DNA of 64,000 nt, taken from NCBI GenBank assembly GCA_030522415.1, contig CM060107.1, forward strand, positions 5,444,847-5,508,846, given 5' to 3'. The DNA is from Channallabes apus (Eukaryota; Chordata; Actinopteri; Siluriformes; Clariidae). A program made the translations under genes and the position numbers. The notes below the pieces were generated by a model. That model made no database searches. It saw only the letters and a program-made list of their open reading frames with translations, and had not been told where the DNA came from. Of this stretch, positions 33,626 through 46,615 are shown in pieces; position 1 is the stretch's first letter; every line of letters starts with the position of its first letter.

Positions 33626-33945
33626 CTGAAAGACAAACACACAGTGACACAGAGATCTCAGTACAGCATAGAGAAAGGCCTGATCTGGATGATTAAATAG
33701 GAATGTCTACGAGTCTTATTTGGGTTTATGTTTACACTCACACTCATGAAGCTGAATCACTTTAATATGAGAACAGGAGAAAACCTGTTTTTTTATTTAT
33801 TACAGTACGTACTACGTAGGTTACGTACAGCAACAATTAATTGCAGATTCCAATAAGATATATAAATTATAATATATATATATATATAAAATATAATATA
33901 GTTGCACATTGTCTGATACTTTCAATACCTTTAAAATATGTCTGT

Positions 33946-34417
33946 TGTCATGTTTGGCTCTGATAAGGAGACGCAGACGCAGGCTTGCACACCAATGATA
34001 ATTTATTTCACACGTCCCTCACACCAACAGTCCCAGTGAACAACACAGAAATACTGTAGCAGCGGGAGCTCCGAACACTCAGAAAATGGGTCCTTGTGCC
34101 AGCTTTCCACTGCCCACGGTGTTCGAGCGGTGAGCCGGCTCAATCCTGAAATATAGGGGACAAGAACTGGTAAAAGTGTGACAACACGCAAGTACTCGGC
34201 TGGTGTGTGAGGATTTGGCATAACGGTGGACGAACAGGTGGCTACGGGGTCGGCTGGTTTATATAGGAACACACACGAGGGATACACAGGTGAATCTCCT
34301 TGGGGTAATTGTGATTGACATACAGACATAGACACACTAGGGGGAGACAAAGCGGCGGCTCAGTAGTCCGGCGACCCGGATCTTCTTCCCCGAGGCCGTG
34401 GTGGTCCCGATGTTACA
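33946..34417 (-). mobile_element. Solo LTR of the gypsy 1 family
   Basis: 472 bp, minus strand TGTAACATCGGG to CATGACA, flanked by a perfect 5-bp duplication TCTGT (33941-33945 and 34418-34422). It contains TATATAAACC. The internal region is absent, so it arose by recombination between two LTRs. Confidence 0.88.
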
Positions 34418-34639
34418 TCTGTTAAGAAATAAATATACTAGATCAGCAAGTAAGGCTAATGATTACATAAAGCAGCTCTTTTATTTGAAGGACCAAAACT
34501 GCCAAAATTAAAAAAATAATAATAATAAATTACTAGATCACTTGACAAATTATTTATTTGTCTAAAATTATTATTTTCTATTCACATTTGTCTGGTTTTG
34601 TTTTTATTGAACAATGCTTTATTATTTGCCTCCCACTTC

Positions 34640-34790
34640 ACAGGACATGTACAAGACTTTGTGTTGGTTTATTACATAAAATCCCAATTAAAATAAAATC
34701 CTGATAAAATACTTTAACGTTTGTGGCTGTAATGTGACAAAATGTCAAAAAGTTCAAGGTGTATGAATTCTTTTGCAAAGTCAAGTGTAT
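34640..34790 (-). mobile_element. Relic of a Tc1-like terminal region
   Basis: Contains TTTGTGGCTGTAATGTGACA, AAATGTCAAAAAGTTCAAGG and TTCTTTTGCAAAG, a degraded version of the Tc1 terminal repeat seen at 24908 and 54204. No transposase. Confidence 0.6.
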
Positions 34791-35021
34791 GTGTGTGTGT
34801 GTTATGTTTGTCAGTCCAGTCCCTTTTTGTTGGGGAGATGAATGGTTTGTGGAAAGAAGCTGTTACTGTTACGTGATGCGGTATGGAGAGCTGCACCACA
34901 AGATGTTATGATGTTTAAGAGGGGGTCAATGAAACAGGAGGTTGCGAGAGTGCTTTGGACATGCACAGGAAGACCTTTCCATTTGGAGATAGCGTGGGGT
35001 TATTATTTAGAAAATAAAAAG

Positions 35022-36916
35022 TATCACGGTTCGCCAGGTAACGCCCACTTCTCGAGACACAGGTCATGATCTTCCGCGATTCCTTTCCAACTAGATTCCA
35101 CTGCTTCCATTTTGCCTCCACGTTCATTCATGCTCGAGGACACCTGCGTCTCATCTCACTCACCACTCTACTCTATATAACTCTACCGCAGACAGACAAT
35201 TCTTGCAGAATTATTGCGTGCTCATTGTCTATAGTCTCATGCCCGATTGCCCAAATTATTTCTGTTTTTTTCTCTCACGTTGTCAAACCTTTTTTGTCCC
35301 TCAGGATTAAATTTTTTGCCTCTCGGAATAAACTTGTTTGAGACGCTGACTGATCTACCCGCTTTGATGTTCTGCTTCTGTTTCGACTGCGGCTCTGTCT
35401 GAATCCCCTGGATTATTCTCTTTTGGACATGTGTGTTGATGGTCAGTGCCTCTGTTTCACACCCTGACTTCCTTTTGCAGCTGCTCTCATTCTATGTGTT
35501 TAAAACTGCAACTGCTCTACGCCCTTTGATCTGCGCTCAGATCCCCAGATCTGCAAAACCTCTGCCCACAGCCGCTTCCCATCCCATCTGCCCATCCCAA
35601 ACTGCATCTTGATTAAACTATATATTTTGCCCAATTTCTCCTTTATTCAATTTTTTCAATTCAATTCAATTTTATTTGTATAGCGCTTTTAACAATTGAC
35701 ATTGTCTCAAAACAGCTTTACACAATCAAAAGAATTATTTAAGTTTGTATGGAATGTGAATGTGTATGAATCAAAATGTTCAGATAGTCCCTGGTGAGCA
35801 AGCCGAGGGCGACAGTGGCAAGGAAAAACTCCCTGAGACGGTAATAGGAAGAAACCTTGAGAGGAACCAGACTCAACAGGGAACCCATCCTCATCTGGGT
35901 GAAACAGATAGCAGGAAATGATCTGCATTTATACAGTGTTAAGTGTTAGGTTCAGCTATAATAGTTGATGTTAATTGATGTTAAAATGGAATCCAGTAGT
36001 TATTGGAGACTCAGATAGACTTGTAGAAAGTTCCAGTCCTGAACTATCGAATTGTCAAGTCCTCAGAGAAACAGCTGACAACACCAGTCGAGGCCAGAAC
36101 CATCTTCTAAGTAGATAGAATCATCCCCAGACACCAGGCGCATCCTAAAGAGACACACGGGGCATCCATGCGACGAGATCTCCAACCAGAAACGGGGCAC
36201 CAGGATGGATCAGACAGGTCCGGAGGGCAGAGGGAGTCTGGATCACTGGCAGCTCAGGAACCACATGTGTAGCTCGACAGAGAGAGAGAGAGAAAGAGTG
36301 AAAGGGGAGACAGGGGGAGAGAGGAAAGAGAAAGAAGGGGAGGAAGAGAAGAGGAGGAGAGATTGCAGTTAGGTATGGTCACAGTCACAATGTCTAATGT
36401 GAATGTATATTTACTGTAGAGTGCAAGCAGGGACTCCGGCAGGACTAACTATGACAGCATAACTAAAAGGGAGAGCCAGAAGGAAACACAAACATGAGGG
36501 GGAACTGAGATGTAAAGCAAACAATCACCTCACCGTCAACAAACCTGAGTGATCAAATGAGAGTGAGGAAGAAAGCATCTAAACATACCAGTTCACCATA
36601 ATACTCTACGTCCATGAGTCCCCCAGATCTGCTCCTTTAACTTATGGCAAATCTATTTATAAAAATGCTTGGTTAAATAAATAGGTTTTGAGCCTAGACT
36701 TAAACACTGAGACTGTGTCTGAGTCCCGAACACTATTTGGAAGACTATTCCATAATTTTGGGGCTTTGTAAGAAAAAGCTCTGCCCCCAGCTGTAGTTTT
36801 CATAATAACTTTATCTGCTTCCAGCGTACTTCTCATTAAATATATTAAACTCTATCTGATCTGTTGTGTCTGCTTTTGGGTCCTCCAGCCTGCCCGACAC
36901 AGGCACCCTCGTGACA
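35022..36916 (+). mobile_element. Solo LTR of a third LTR family, split by an L2 tail
   Basis: Left end TATCACGGTTCGCCAGG (the usual TG is mutated to TA), right end CCCTCGTGACA, with perfect duplication AAAAG (35017-35021 and 36917-36921). TATATAAC lies at about 35174. An L2 3' fragment occupies about 35647-36809; without it the LTR is about 730 bp. A related sequence lies at 46766-47280. Confidence 0.7.
35647..36809 (-). mobile_element. L2 3' region inserted in the LTR
   Basis: On the minus strand, the end of ORF2 (AGGRAF-type words near 36790), then the UTR and the tail TTGTTAAAAGCGCTATACAA with AATTGAATTGAA repeats. A purine-rich GAGA/GGGGA tract at 36278-36360 is part of this UTR and recurs at 44200 and 55940. 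A CTTTAT word on both sides may be the target duplication. Confidence 0.75.
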
Positions 36917-36921
36917 AAAAG

Positions 36922-37889
36922 GAAAGAAAAGGAAACTGAAAACACAAAATAAACAGAGCTCTGCCATCTTCGGCGAGAATGGACGGGGCTCTGGTAAATA
37001 AAAATTATATCCTCTTGGGGTCTTTTCCCTTACCATGGATTTATAGGAGAGGAAGAGAGTTTCTTAATTTGTGCTTTGCACTAAGAACTTACTAAGAGCA
37101 CATGCTGAACTGATGCATGTCGCTCTCTCTCACTTTCTCTCTCTCTCTCTTTTGCTGGCGTCTTTGGGAGGCAGAGACTGGGTCTTTGCCTCTGTCTCTT
37201 CACTTTCTGAGTAATTGTCTTTCTTTCTTTCTTTCTGTCTTTCTTTCTGTCTTTCGCCCTGATACCTTACCTAAATGATCGCACAAAGTGCCGAGGTATC
37301 AGGACCCTTAAATAAACACTCCGCCAGGTGTGGTGTATCCAGACTGATTGCCTTGCTGCGGCGTTTCCTGGCAACTGTATATTGGCCCACGCCTCTGCCT
37401 GTTCCGAACTCTGCGGGGTAGCAGCCTGTGGGTCTGCCCGTTCTGAACAGTGCAAAGCAGTTTCATGCAGTTCTGGACCTGCTGTAGGGTTTACTTAACA
37501 ACAACGAATGGCTGTCGAATGCCCACCAGTAAATGTAGACATTTTAATGTGGACACAATGCCAATGCATTCTTCACCATTAATATGTAATGTTTAGCTCT
37601 GGGTCAGAGTTGTATCGAATCTTTAACGATTCAGTTAATTTGATTAACTGAACCAATATTTATAATGTACACTTTACTTAGCACAATTTAGTGTGTCTTA
37701 CTAGTTCTGCTTATCACGTGGTCAACGACGATAACACAACATCTAGTATTTAGCAATTACTGTATGAGCAAGGTAACAAGATCTGGGCAAATGTTTAGAC
37801 TTTAAAATACATGACCAAGACAACAGTTCTTTATAAAGAAACGAGAATTTATTTGACTAATCTACGATACCTGAAACTACGCTACTTAA
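36922..37889. other. Low-complexity and unassigned DNA
   Basis: CT/CTTT-rich tracts at about 37118-37255 (TCTCTCT, then CTTTCTTTCTTT). No supported gene; short frames here lack motifs. Confidence 0.4.
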
Positions 37890-37895
37890 ATGCAC

Positions 37896-37934
37896 ACACT
37901 CACACACACACACACACACACACGCACGCACGCG

Positions 37935-37999
<65 letters not shown>
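37896..37999. repeat. CA microsatellite with CG interruptions
   Basis: About 100 bp of CA repeats with CGCACG interruptions at 37920-37942. It directly abuts, and probably truncates, the left terminal repeat of the Tc1-like element that follows. Confidence 0.95.
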
Positions 38000-38000
<1 letters not shown>

Positions 38001-38002
38001 AA

Positions 38003-39545
38003 TAAACAAATTGTGAATAAAAACTGAATGCAATGATGTGGAGATGGCAAATGTCAATATTTTATTCAGAATAGAACATAAATCACGGAACAAAAGTTTA
38101 AACTGAGAAAATTTATCATTTTAAGGGAAAAATATGGTGAATCAAAATGTCATTGTGTCAACAAATCCCAAAAAAGTTGGGACAAGGCCATTTTCACCAC
38201 TGTGTGGCATCTCCCCTTCTTCTTACAACACTCAACAGACGTCTGGGGACCGAGGAGACCAGTTTCTCAAGTTTAGAAATAGGAATGCTCTCCCATTCTT
38301 GTCTAATACAGGCCTCTAACTGTTCAATCGTCTTGGGCCTTCTTTGTCGCACCTTCCTCTTTATGATGCGCCAAATGTTCTCTATAGGGGAAAGATCTGG
38401 ACTGCAGACTGGCCATTTCAGTACCCGGATCCTTCTCCTACGCAGCCATGATGTTGTGATTGATGCAGAATGTGGTCTGGCATTATCTTGTTGAAAAATG
38501 CAGGGTCTTCCCTGAAAGAGATGACTAGATGTTGTTGTAGAAGCTGAATATATTTTTCTGCATTGATGGTGCCTTTCCAGACATGCAAGCTGCCCATGCC
38601 ACACGCACTCATGCAACCCCATACCATCAGAGATGCAGGCTTCTGAACTGAGCGTTGATAACAACTTGGGTTGTCCTTGTCCTCTTTGTTCCGGATGACA
38701 TGGCGTCCCACATTTCCAACAAGAACTTCGAATCGTGACTCGTCTGACCACAGAACAGTCTTCCATTTTGCCACACTCCATTTTAAATGATCCCTGGCCC
38801 AATGAAAACGCCTGTGCTTGTGGATCTTGCTTAGAAATGGCTTCTTCTTTGCACTGTAAAGTTTCAGCTGGCAACGGCGGATGGCACGGTGGATTGTGTT
38901 CACTGACAATGGTTTCTGGAAGTATTCCTGAGCCCATTCTGTGATTTCCTTTACAGTAGCATTCCTGTTTGTGGTGCAGTGTCGTTTAAGGGCCCGGAGA
39001 TCACGGGCATCCAGTATGGTTTTACGCCCTTGACCCGAGATTGTTCCAGATTCTCTGAATCTTCCGATGATATTATGCACAGTTGATGATGATAACTGCA
39101 AAGTCTTTGCAATTTTTCGCTGGGTAACACCTTTCTGATATTGCTCCACTATCTTTCTGCGCAACATTGTGGGAATTGGTGATCCTCTACCCATCTTGGC
39201 TTCTGAGAGACACTGTCACTCTGAGAAGCTCTTTTTATACCCAATCATGTTGCCAATTAACCTAATTACTGTTATTTGGTCTTCCAGCTCTTCGTTATGC
39301 TCAAATTTACTTTTTCCAGCCTCTTATTGCTACTTGTCCCAACTTTTTTGGGATTTGTTGACACCGTAAAATTTGGAATCAACATATTTTTCCTTTGAAA
39401 TGATACATTTTCTCGGATTAAACTTTTGATCTGTCATCTATGTTCTATTCTGAATAAAATATTGACATTTGTCATCTCCACATCATTGCATTCAGTTTTT
39501 ATTCACAATTTGTTTAGTGTCCCAACTTTTTTGGAATCCGGTTTG
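38003..39545 (-). mobile_element. Tc1-like transposon with long terminal inverted repeats
   Basis: About 180-bp inverted repeats: AAATCCCAAAAAAGTTGGGA near 38163 pairs with TCCCAACTTTTTTGGGATTT near 39336, and the outer part ATTGTGAATAAAAACTGAAT pairs with the 39490s. The right end is GGAATCCGGTTTG followed by TA. The left outermost 40 bp are missing, replaced by the CA repeat. It is a different subfamily from the copies at 24908 and 54204. Confidence 0.85.
38194..39194 (-). pseudogene. Tc1-like transposase, one frameshift
   Basis: From ATG 39194: MGRGSPIPTMLRRKIVEQYQ begins the first helix-turn-helix (RKIAKTLQLSSSTVHNIIGR), then the GRKTILDARDLRALKR linker and second DNA-binding domain. The catalytic first Asp is in VLWSDESRFEV, then LMVWGCMSACGMG. 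A frameshift near 38510 moves the frame; beyond it are IFQQDNARPHSAS (second Asp) and SPDLSPIENIWRIIK (Glu), ending RRRGDATQW. All three DDE residues survive, so a single indel separates this copy from an open frame of ordinary Tc1 length. Confidence 0.88.
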
Positions 39546-39602
39546 TATATATATACAAACAGTTTGGAAGGTGAAAATTAATTAAGTTATTCTAGTACTG
39601 TT

Positions 39603-40985
39603 TACTAGTACTTTATGAGTGCTTGGATTTGGTGACTGGTTCTTCATGGTTCTTGTCCTTAGATTTGAGGAGCGACTATTTGCAGGTTCCGCTGTCTCCA
39701 GAAGCACAACCTAAGACTGCTTTTTGCACAGGTAAAAGACTATGGCAGTGTAAAGTGCTCTGTTTTGGACTATTTAATGCTCCGGCAGCACTGTCGCCTT
39801 GCACCTCCAGGGTCCGGGTTCGATTCCCCAGCCAGGCTCGATTCCCGTCTCTGTGTGCATGGAGTTTGCATGTTCTCCCCGTGCTTGGTGGGTTTCCTCC
39901 GGGTACTCCGGTTTCCTCCCACAGTCCAAAGATATGCAGGTTAGGCTAATTGCCGTTCCTAAATTGCCCGTAGTGTGTGATTGGGTGTGTGAGTGTGTGT
40001 ATGTGTGTGTGCCCTGCGATGGGTTGGCACCCTGTCCAGGGTGTACCCCGCCTAGTGCCCGAAGTCTCCTGGGATAGGCTCCAGGTCCCCCCGCGACCCT
40101 GAACACAGGATTAAGCAGTATAGAAAATTAATGAATGAATAATGCTCCGGCCACATCTGAGCGCTTAATGGAGAGAGTGTTAGCTGGTGTTCCATGTACT
40201 GAATGCCTGTTTTTTTGCATGACATTCTGGCACATTGCCAATCATTTGATTCAGCTATTACAGCACTGCACAAAATGTTAGTAAAGATCAGAGAGGTGGG
40301 GCTAAAATTATATCAAAAGAAGTATAGGCTAATGTGCAGGGAGTTGACTTTCTTGGGGCACACTATAGGCAGTGAGGGAATTGGAACTGTGGAGGAGAAG
40401 GTGCTGTCAATAAAGGAGTGGCCCACTTCCACAGATTAGAGGAGGTAAAAAGCCTCTTGGGACTGGCCTCTTATTACAGGAGATTTGTGCCTGGGTTTTT
40501 CGGGCATGGTAGCCCCACTTCATAAATTACTACAGAAAAACCTGCCATTCACCTGGTCAGAGGACTGGGGAAATGCCTTCTGCAAGCTACAGCAGGCCCT
40601 GACAAACTGACCCCCAACCACCCTTTTTCTTTGACACTGATGCGAATGGGGACCCCTGATGCGAATAGGTGTGGTCTTATCGGCCAAAGGGAGAGAAGGT
40701 TGTGGCTTATTACAGCTTATTACAGCAAGGCCCTGAGCACGGCTGAGAGGGGGTATTGTGTGACGTGAAGAGAACTACTGGCTGTAGTCATTCGCCATTA
40801 GACATTTCAAGTACTATTTGTGTGGCCGACCTTTCACCATACGCATGGATAATGCCTCTCTGCAGTGGCTGATAAAGTTCCGGGAACCTCAGGGACAGTT
40901 AACCCATTGGCTGGAATTACGGTGCTACGAATTCACCATCACTCATCGTGCAGGGGAGCAACATATTAACATGCCAGAGGTTTGT
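39603..40985 (+). pseudogene. Ty3/gypsy RT-RNase H fragment (element 3)
   Basis: Plus-strand pieces: LSLDLRSDYLQVPLSPEAQP (RT motif A), KVLCFGLFNAPA (motif B), then, after a SINE, LMERVLAGVP, ELTFLGHTIGSEG and the RNase H part (HFKYYLCGRPFTIRMDNASL, GQLTHWLELRCYEFTITHRA). The catalytic YxDD box appears as FLHDILAH, with the first Asp replaced. Numerous stops. LTRs not found. The subfamily differs from gypsy 1 and 2. Confidence 0.8.
39787..40140 (+). mobile_element. SINE inserted in the gypsy RT
   Basis: Flanked by an 11-bp duplication AATGCTCCGGC (39776-39786 and 40141-40151). It has a B-box-like GGGTTCGATTCC near the head, GAGTTTGCATGTTCTCCCCG, GGTTTCCTCCCACAGTCCAA, the central GT-rich segment, GGCACCCTGTCCAGGGTGTA and an AATGAATGAAT tail. 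This consensus is widespread in fish. It splits RT after NAPA. Confidence 0.85.
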
Positions 40986-40989
40986 TAGT

Positions 40990-43540
40990 GAACACACAGG
41001 AGCTGTGATTGTAGAAGCCGATGCAATATTTTGCAATGTTTTTATTTTCCTTGCAGAAAAACCTAAATCACTTCTTATATTAGTTGTGTTGAGCTATTTA
41101 AATTTCTCGTTTCAGTGATTAATTACAAACAGCTGTAAGTTAATAATTTGTGCTGAAAAAAAAAGAATAATTTTGAGTGCAACTATAATACACCTTAGAG
41201 GGGAGGGGGTATGTAATGTTCTGGTGCTCATCTAAATTAAATAAATAAAAGATAAACAGCTCTACACTATGGAAATTAAATATTGAATATTTTTTAAAAC
41301 AAGAACCAATGCCATTAAAAATATATAAAAACTGTGTATAAATGTTTATAACTCATGAATAAATTATTTGATTAATTAATAAGATGTACAGTACAGGGAA
41401 ATTGTGTAGAATTCTTACCTGTGTATTAGTAAGGATTTATAAATTATATTTTTTTCTTTAAATTATTAAACTTAATTTATTTTTATTTAATTAAACTATT
41501 ACATACATTCAGGCCAGTAATAATCACTTCCCCATTCTCTTCTGTTTTTTGTAATCTTTTCCTTTTCACCGGCGGACTTACGCATGACGCAATTAAGGTT
41601 TTTTATTTATTTATTTATTTTTTACACTTTTTAAAACGACAGAAAAAAAATGACAGGCATGTCATAGCAACAGGCATGTCATAGCAATGCTGCGTCATGA
41701 CTAATGAGAAGCGTATTCTCTGTTCCGATAGAGAACATGGCGGCCAGGCTAAGGGTGAGGAGAGGAGGGGCTTCTATCACACAAATCACCCTGTCTTTTA
41801 GTCTAAACTGTAACAACTGTCTCCCATAGATTTCACTGAAAAGATTCTCAAAAGTACGGAATAAATCATGTCCCGTATCGTAATCATTAACAATGATCTG
41901 CAGTATATTTATATTACTTATACAAAATTACTTGTTTTCGAAAAGTTTTATAATTTGTTTTGGATGTACTGTAGTTACATGGATTTCACCAGAAGAGGGC
42001 ATCTAACATCTTAGTTGATGATGTATAAATCAACACAGTACAGGTTAAACACGTACAGATCAGATTACACTGGTATAGCTGATCACATGATTTTAAGTCA
42101 AAGCTGCCATTTTTTTTTACAAGAGCTTGGAGTGAGATTATGAAAGTAAGCCATGAAAGAGATGCCATGACCTGGCTTCTGGGTTCAGTTTTAAACAATC
42201 AGATGTGATAGATTCTAATAAATAAAGCAGTGTTTTTCCCACTGAAGCAGCTTCCTAAACTAAGTCATGTCTGAACGGGATTAAAAAACATTTCAGCACA
42301 CCAGAGAGACTGTTCGAGTGTGAGACTGATGAGACACTGTGATAAAAATATGGTCATAAAAATCCCCAGTTTTTACCCTCAGTCTAAAGTCTGATGAAAT
42401 CATTCACTGTATGTCTCAACCTGTGTCTATGTGATTTTTGCACTGTGCGATGAAGAGTATGGGCTAATAAAGGCAGGTCAGTGCTTGTATATTTCAAATC
42501 ATTTAGACATTATTTGTGGCCTTAGCATTGGAGTAATAAAGTTCTTTTAGGAAATTTGTCTGCTTTATATTAATTGTGCCTCTATTTCTGCACCCCAACA
42601 CAAATAAACATACTTTTTGCAATATCTAAAAAAGGAAAAGAAAAACTGTCGAAACAATGTGCTCTTTGTTGTTTCGTGGTTATTGCAGTACCTACCAGTA
42701 ACCGCTATACTGAACAGCTGCACTTTGGTGCTAAAAACAAACAGCAGTGTAAAATGTGATACTGGTCACATGATTTACAAGAAACTGAAACTCAGCTTAC
42801 AGCACTTACATGAAACCTGCCTACGCAAGAGTGTACAGTGGTGAAGTACTGTATAGGGACAAAAGTGAGCTTCAATATTTTAATGCCATTCTCAATTTGT
42901 TAAAATAATGGCAATCAAAATAATAAAATAATCTAATATTTTATGCAATGAAATTACTCTACAACAATCAATATTTCGTAAGACGTACTCTTTGAAGCTT
43001 CCATACAAATTTGCATCATAATTATTGACTTGTATCAGCGTTTGAAAAACACATTTTGAAATTTAATCACTGTTAAATAATTCATTTTGTAAATAAATGT
43101 AAATACTACTGAATTTATTACAGTGAAATATTGACTTCATAAAATATCTTATTTAATCACATCTGAATTTTTGTGCTCTGAATGTCACATGATATTCTCA
43201 ATAGTCAATTTCAAGCTGTAAAAGTTTTGATTTCAATCCACATTGATTAAATTCAATTATTGTGGGAAATTCAAGGAGTAAAATTCAATACAGGAAAAGC
43301 AATTGAGCCAGAACAAAATCCATTCATCAGTCAAGTGATCCAGGGAAGTGGACGTCTTCAGGACTGGCTGCTAATGACGTCTAGCTAGAGGACAGAACAG
43401 ACCTACAGGAGAAAGAGCTTCACCGAAATGGTTGAGGGCAGCGGCCCGGTCAGTGCACTGGTGTTACACTCATTATATACTGTCAGATATTCTAGTCATT
43501 TTACTGTGATAAAGGAATTTAGTCATTAATTAAGTGAGAG
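40990..43540. other. Unassigned AT-rich DNA
   Basis: No convincing coding or repeat feature over 2.5 kb. Noted: a 17-bp word CAGGCATGTCATAGCAA repeated twice at about 41656-41690, and GAACATGGCGGCCAGGCT at 41732, which would open a short frame (MAARLRVRRGGASITQ) in locally GC-richer DNA. Nothing supports it as a first exon beyond composition. Confidence 0.3.
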
Positions 43541-43559
43541 AAGAGGATGCAGAGGATAG

Positions 43560-43635
43560 GGTTAGATGGAGGTAGATGATTCGCTGTGGCGACCCCTGAA
43601 AGGGAACAGCCGAAAGACAAAGAAGAAGAAGAATT
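43560..43635 (+). mobile_element. Short SINE-like fragment
   Basis: CGCTGTGGCGACCCCTGAAA with GGAACAGCCGAAAGAC and AAGAAGAAG tail. The same module ends the fragment at 52868-53010. Confidence 0.5.
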
Positions 43636-43844
43636 AAGTCAAATGCCTTGATTATTAACAGTAATACATTACTTTTCCTAAATTCAGTATTTACATTATA
43701 GGCAATCAGCAGGTTGTTGAGAGCCTTAAAAACAGAAAAGTCATGCTGAATAAGTTGATTGAATATCACATGCAATGACAATCTAAAAAGGTCTTTTAGA
43801 TTTTGAAACAAAGATACGTTTGGGCCTCTGTACACCGGAGGGAT

Positions 43845-44690
43845 AGCAGGGATTGATCTGCATAAAACTATGTGAGACTGGAAGTTCAGTATAACAGGAG
43901 ATGTGTTAAATTAAATGGAGTCCAGTTTGTTCCTGGAGGCTCAGGTAGACTGTAGGAAATTCCACTCCTGATCTATTGAGCGACTGAAGTCACAGGTCCT
44001 CAGAGAACAGCTGTCTGCATCAGTCGAGGAACCATCCCCAGTCACCACACCCATCCCAGACAGACCACATGAGGCATCCATGTGACGAGATCTCCAACAA
44101 GAAGCAGGACTCCAGGACGAGTTAGACAGCTCCAGAGGGCAGAGGAGGTCTGGATCACTGGCACCTCAGGAGCGACATGTATAGCTCGACAAAGAGATAG
44201 TAGAGGAAAAAGGAGAGGGGGAGAGAGAGGAGAGAGAGCAGAAGAGGAGAGAGCAAAAGGGATGGAGAGATGGCAGTTAGGTATGGTCACAGTCACATAA
44301 TGTATAATGTGAATGTATATTTACTGTAGAGTGCAAGCAGGGACTCCGGCAGGACTAACTATGACAGCATAACTAAAAGGGAGAGCCAGAAGGAAACACA
44401 AACATGAGGGGGAACTGAGATGTAAAGCAAACAATCACCTCACCGTCAACAAACCTGAGTGATCAAATGAGACTGAGGAAGACAGCATCTAAACATACCA
44501 TTTCACCATAATACTCTACGTCCATGAGTCCCCCAGATCTGCTCCTTTACCTTATGGCAAATCTATTTATAAAAATGCTTGGCTAAAGAAATAGGTTTTT
44601 AGCCTAAACTTAACCACTGAACACTATTTGGGTGGCTATTCCATAACTTTGGGGCTTTGTAAGAAAAAGCTCTGCAGATTCATGGTGTAT
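43845..44690 (-). mobile_element. L2 3' UTR fragment
   Basis: Shares long stretches with 35935-36800 and 55585-56460 (for example GGGACTCCGGCAGGACTAAC and CATGAGGGGGAACTGAGATG). It lacks both the ORF2 core and the terminal AATTGAATT repeat. Confidence 0.75.
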
Positions 44691-46276
44691 CTAGGGTTCA
44701 CATGAATTTGATGAATACATTTATAGAAATATAAATTTTTTACACCAGAAGGTGTGTGTTCGCTGTGCTGAGGAGCGTGAGTTCACTTCTTCTAAATTTA
44801 TGGACTGCCTTTTATAATTTGATAAAAATCTCTTGTAGTCAACAACGGCCTGAAGTCTGAAACCCATTGACATGACCAACAAGTTGTTTGTGGGTCTTTC
44901 TGCCTCCAGACTTTGTGTTCACTTAGTGAAAAACATACTCTACTTTTATTTACTTTCTTAGTCATGCTACACCTGGCCATGCAATTACTTGTCAGCGATC
45001 TGTTCCATTATTTATGAACCAACCCAACTTTTTAGACAGTTTAAACAAACATTTAACCTAACAGTTACTGTAAGATCACTGCTACTGTTCATGCAGCTCC
45101 ACACAATCAGAGCAAACTGTTGCTGAAAATACTGTTAAGACAGTTGCTGGACTAAAGAGTGAACTTAAATGTGCGTGTCTGTGAGTGCGTGCTCGTGAGA
45201 GTGAGTGCTCTCTGTTATTGAGTGTTGCTACTTTACCTGGATGCTAGCTGACAGCGGTGGGAGATTTAACTGTAAAGCAAACTACTCAGGATGGCAACTA
45301 GACCACCATGGACCCTGAAGTGTCATTTTACCCCCAATTACAGAATATGATTTTGTATTAATTACCACAAGTGCTATTCATTTTCAGTCAGACTACATAT
45401 ATGACCTCTCACCTGATGTTTCTATTACTTTACCGGGAATTAAGAGGTAGGGAAGATTTGGCAGGATGTGTAGGAACATGAACATAATGTACACAAATTT
45501 GCTCCTGAGGTTCACAATTTACTTTAGAGCTCCTAAGTTCTAGGCACTTTGTAAAGAGGTGGATACTACAACTTCCGAAAGTACTGTAAAAGTCCTGCCA
45601 CTTATTTGTTCCAAAAATTAACTAAAACAGCTGATTTTAATTATCACAACTCTTTACCTGGGACTTAATTAGTGACATCACCTGTTTTGTGCACAGAGGG
45701 AACTAATACATGGCGTATGCTGTCCTAATACTTTTGACCACAACTGTGTATCTCTCTCGTGTGTGTGTGTGTGTGTGTGTGTTTAGATTCAATTAGATAC
45801 TTTTTAAAGTCAAATATTTTAGTTTAATAGATTCAGTAGTATTTACATTTCAAAATTAATGATTCAACAGTGATTACATTTCAAAATGTGTTTTTCAAAG
45901 GCTGTTATACGGTAATTTAATAATTATGATGCTAATTTGCTTAGTAGTCTGGTCAAAGCTTAGAAATTAGTCACAAAAAGATAATAGGAGCAGATAGTTA
46001 AAAAATAAATACAAATAAAAAGAAAAGAAGATAAATAACGGAAAACTAAATAGTAGAGTAATAAAAAAAACAATAGTAGATAAATGTATATAAAATACAG
46101 ACATTTAATTCTGTAGTCAAAGATAAAGTCGCACATGAACATTATTTGAACATAGATTAAAGCAAGGTTAATATTAATAATACTGTTAACAATAATACTA
46201 ACAATAAAAATAGTAACATCAACAGCGATCAGTGAGTGTGTGAGAGATTTGGTGTGGTGTGGTCACTCGCTGCTCC
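44691..46276. other. Unassigned DNA with a GT microsatellite
   Basis: GT run at about 45758-45782. TGCTGTCCTAATACTTTTGA at 45719 resembles a degraded mariner/Tc1-type terminus. Otherwise AT-rich and featureless. Confidence 0.35.
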
Positions 46277-46615
46277 TCACTTGGTGGCAAGTGTGTGTGT
46301 TTGTGTGTGTGTGTATTGTGCTGCTAGTTTGCTCCCCCCCAGTTTGTCGATGTCGGGGAGGCAGTTGAACTTGTGGATGATGATTTTATTGTATTTGGTG
46401 AAGAATTCAGTGTGAATGTGGTGATACTTCGGGCATTCGGTGAGGAAGTGCAGCTCTCTCTGTGTTGTTAAGTGTGCACCGCTGGCACAGTCTCTTCTCT
46501 CGGGGCAGCTCGTCTGTCTGGTGTCTTTGCTCAACTCTTGGTACTGCAGAGCTTCATAATGGTGTGAGTGTGGCTCGCTCTCTTTTAGAGGTTTCCAGAA
46601 TTTCCTGGGTCTCAA
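46277..46615 (-). pseudogene. LINE polymerase C-terminus with Cys/His motif
   Basis: Reads CPERRDCASGAHLTTQRELH, then FLTECPKYHHIHTEFFTKYN. The (C-x-C)...E-x-HFL-x-CPKY pattern is the terminal zinc-binding region of several LINE ORF2 proteins. It runs into CA-rich sequence at the end. Broken from RT. Confidence 0.6.

Noticed and set aside
34714..35127. Small protein genes on the minus strand
   Set aside because: They cover a Tc1 terminal relic and the start of a solo LTR; no coding signature.
41732..41800. Possible first exon starting MAARLRVRR
   Set aside because: GC-rich patch with a reasonable ATG, but no downstream exon, CpG island or promoter element can be shown.
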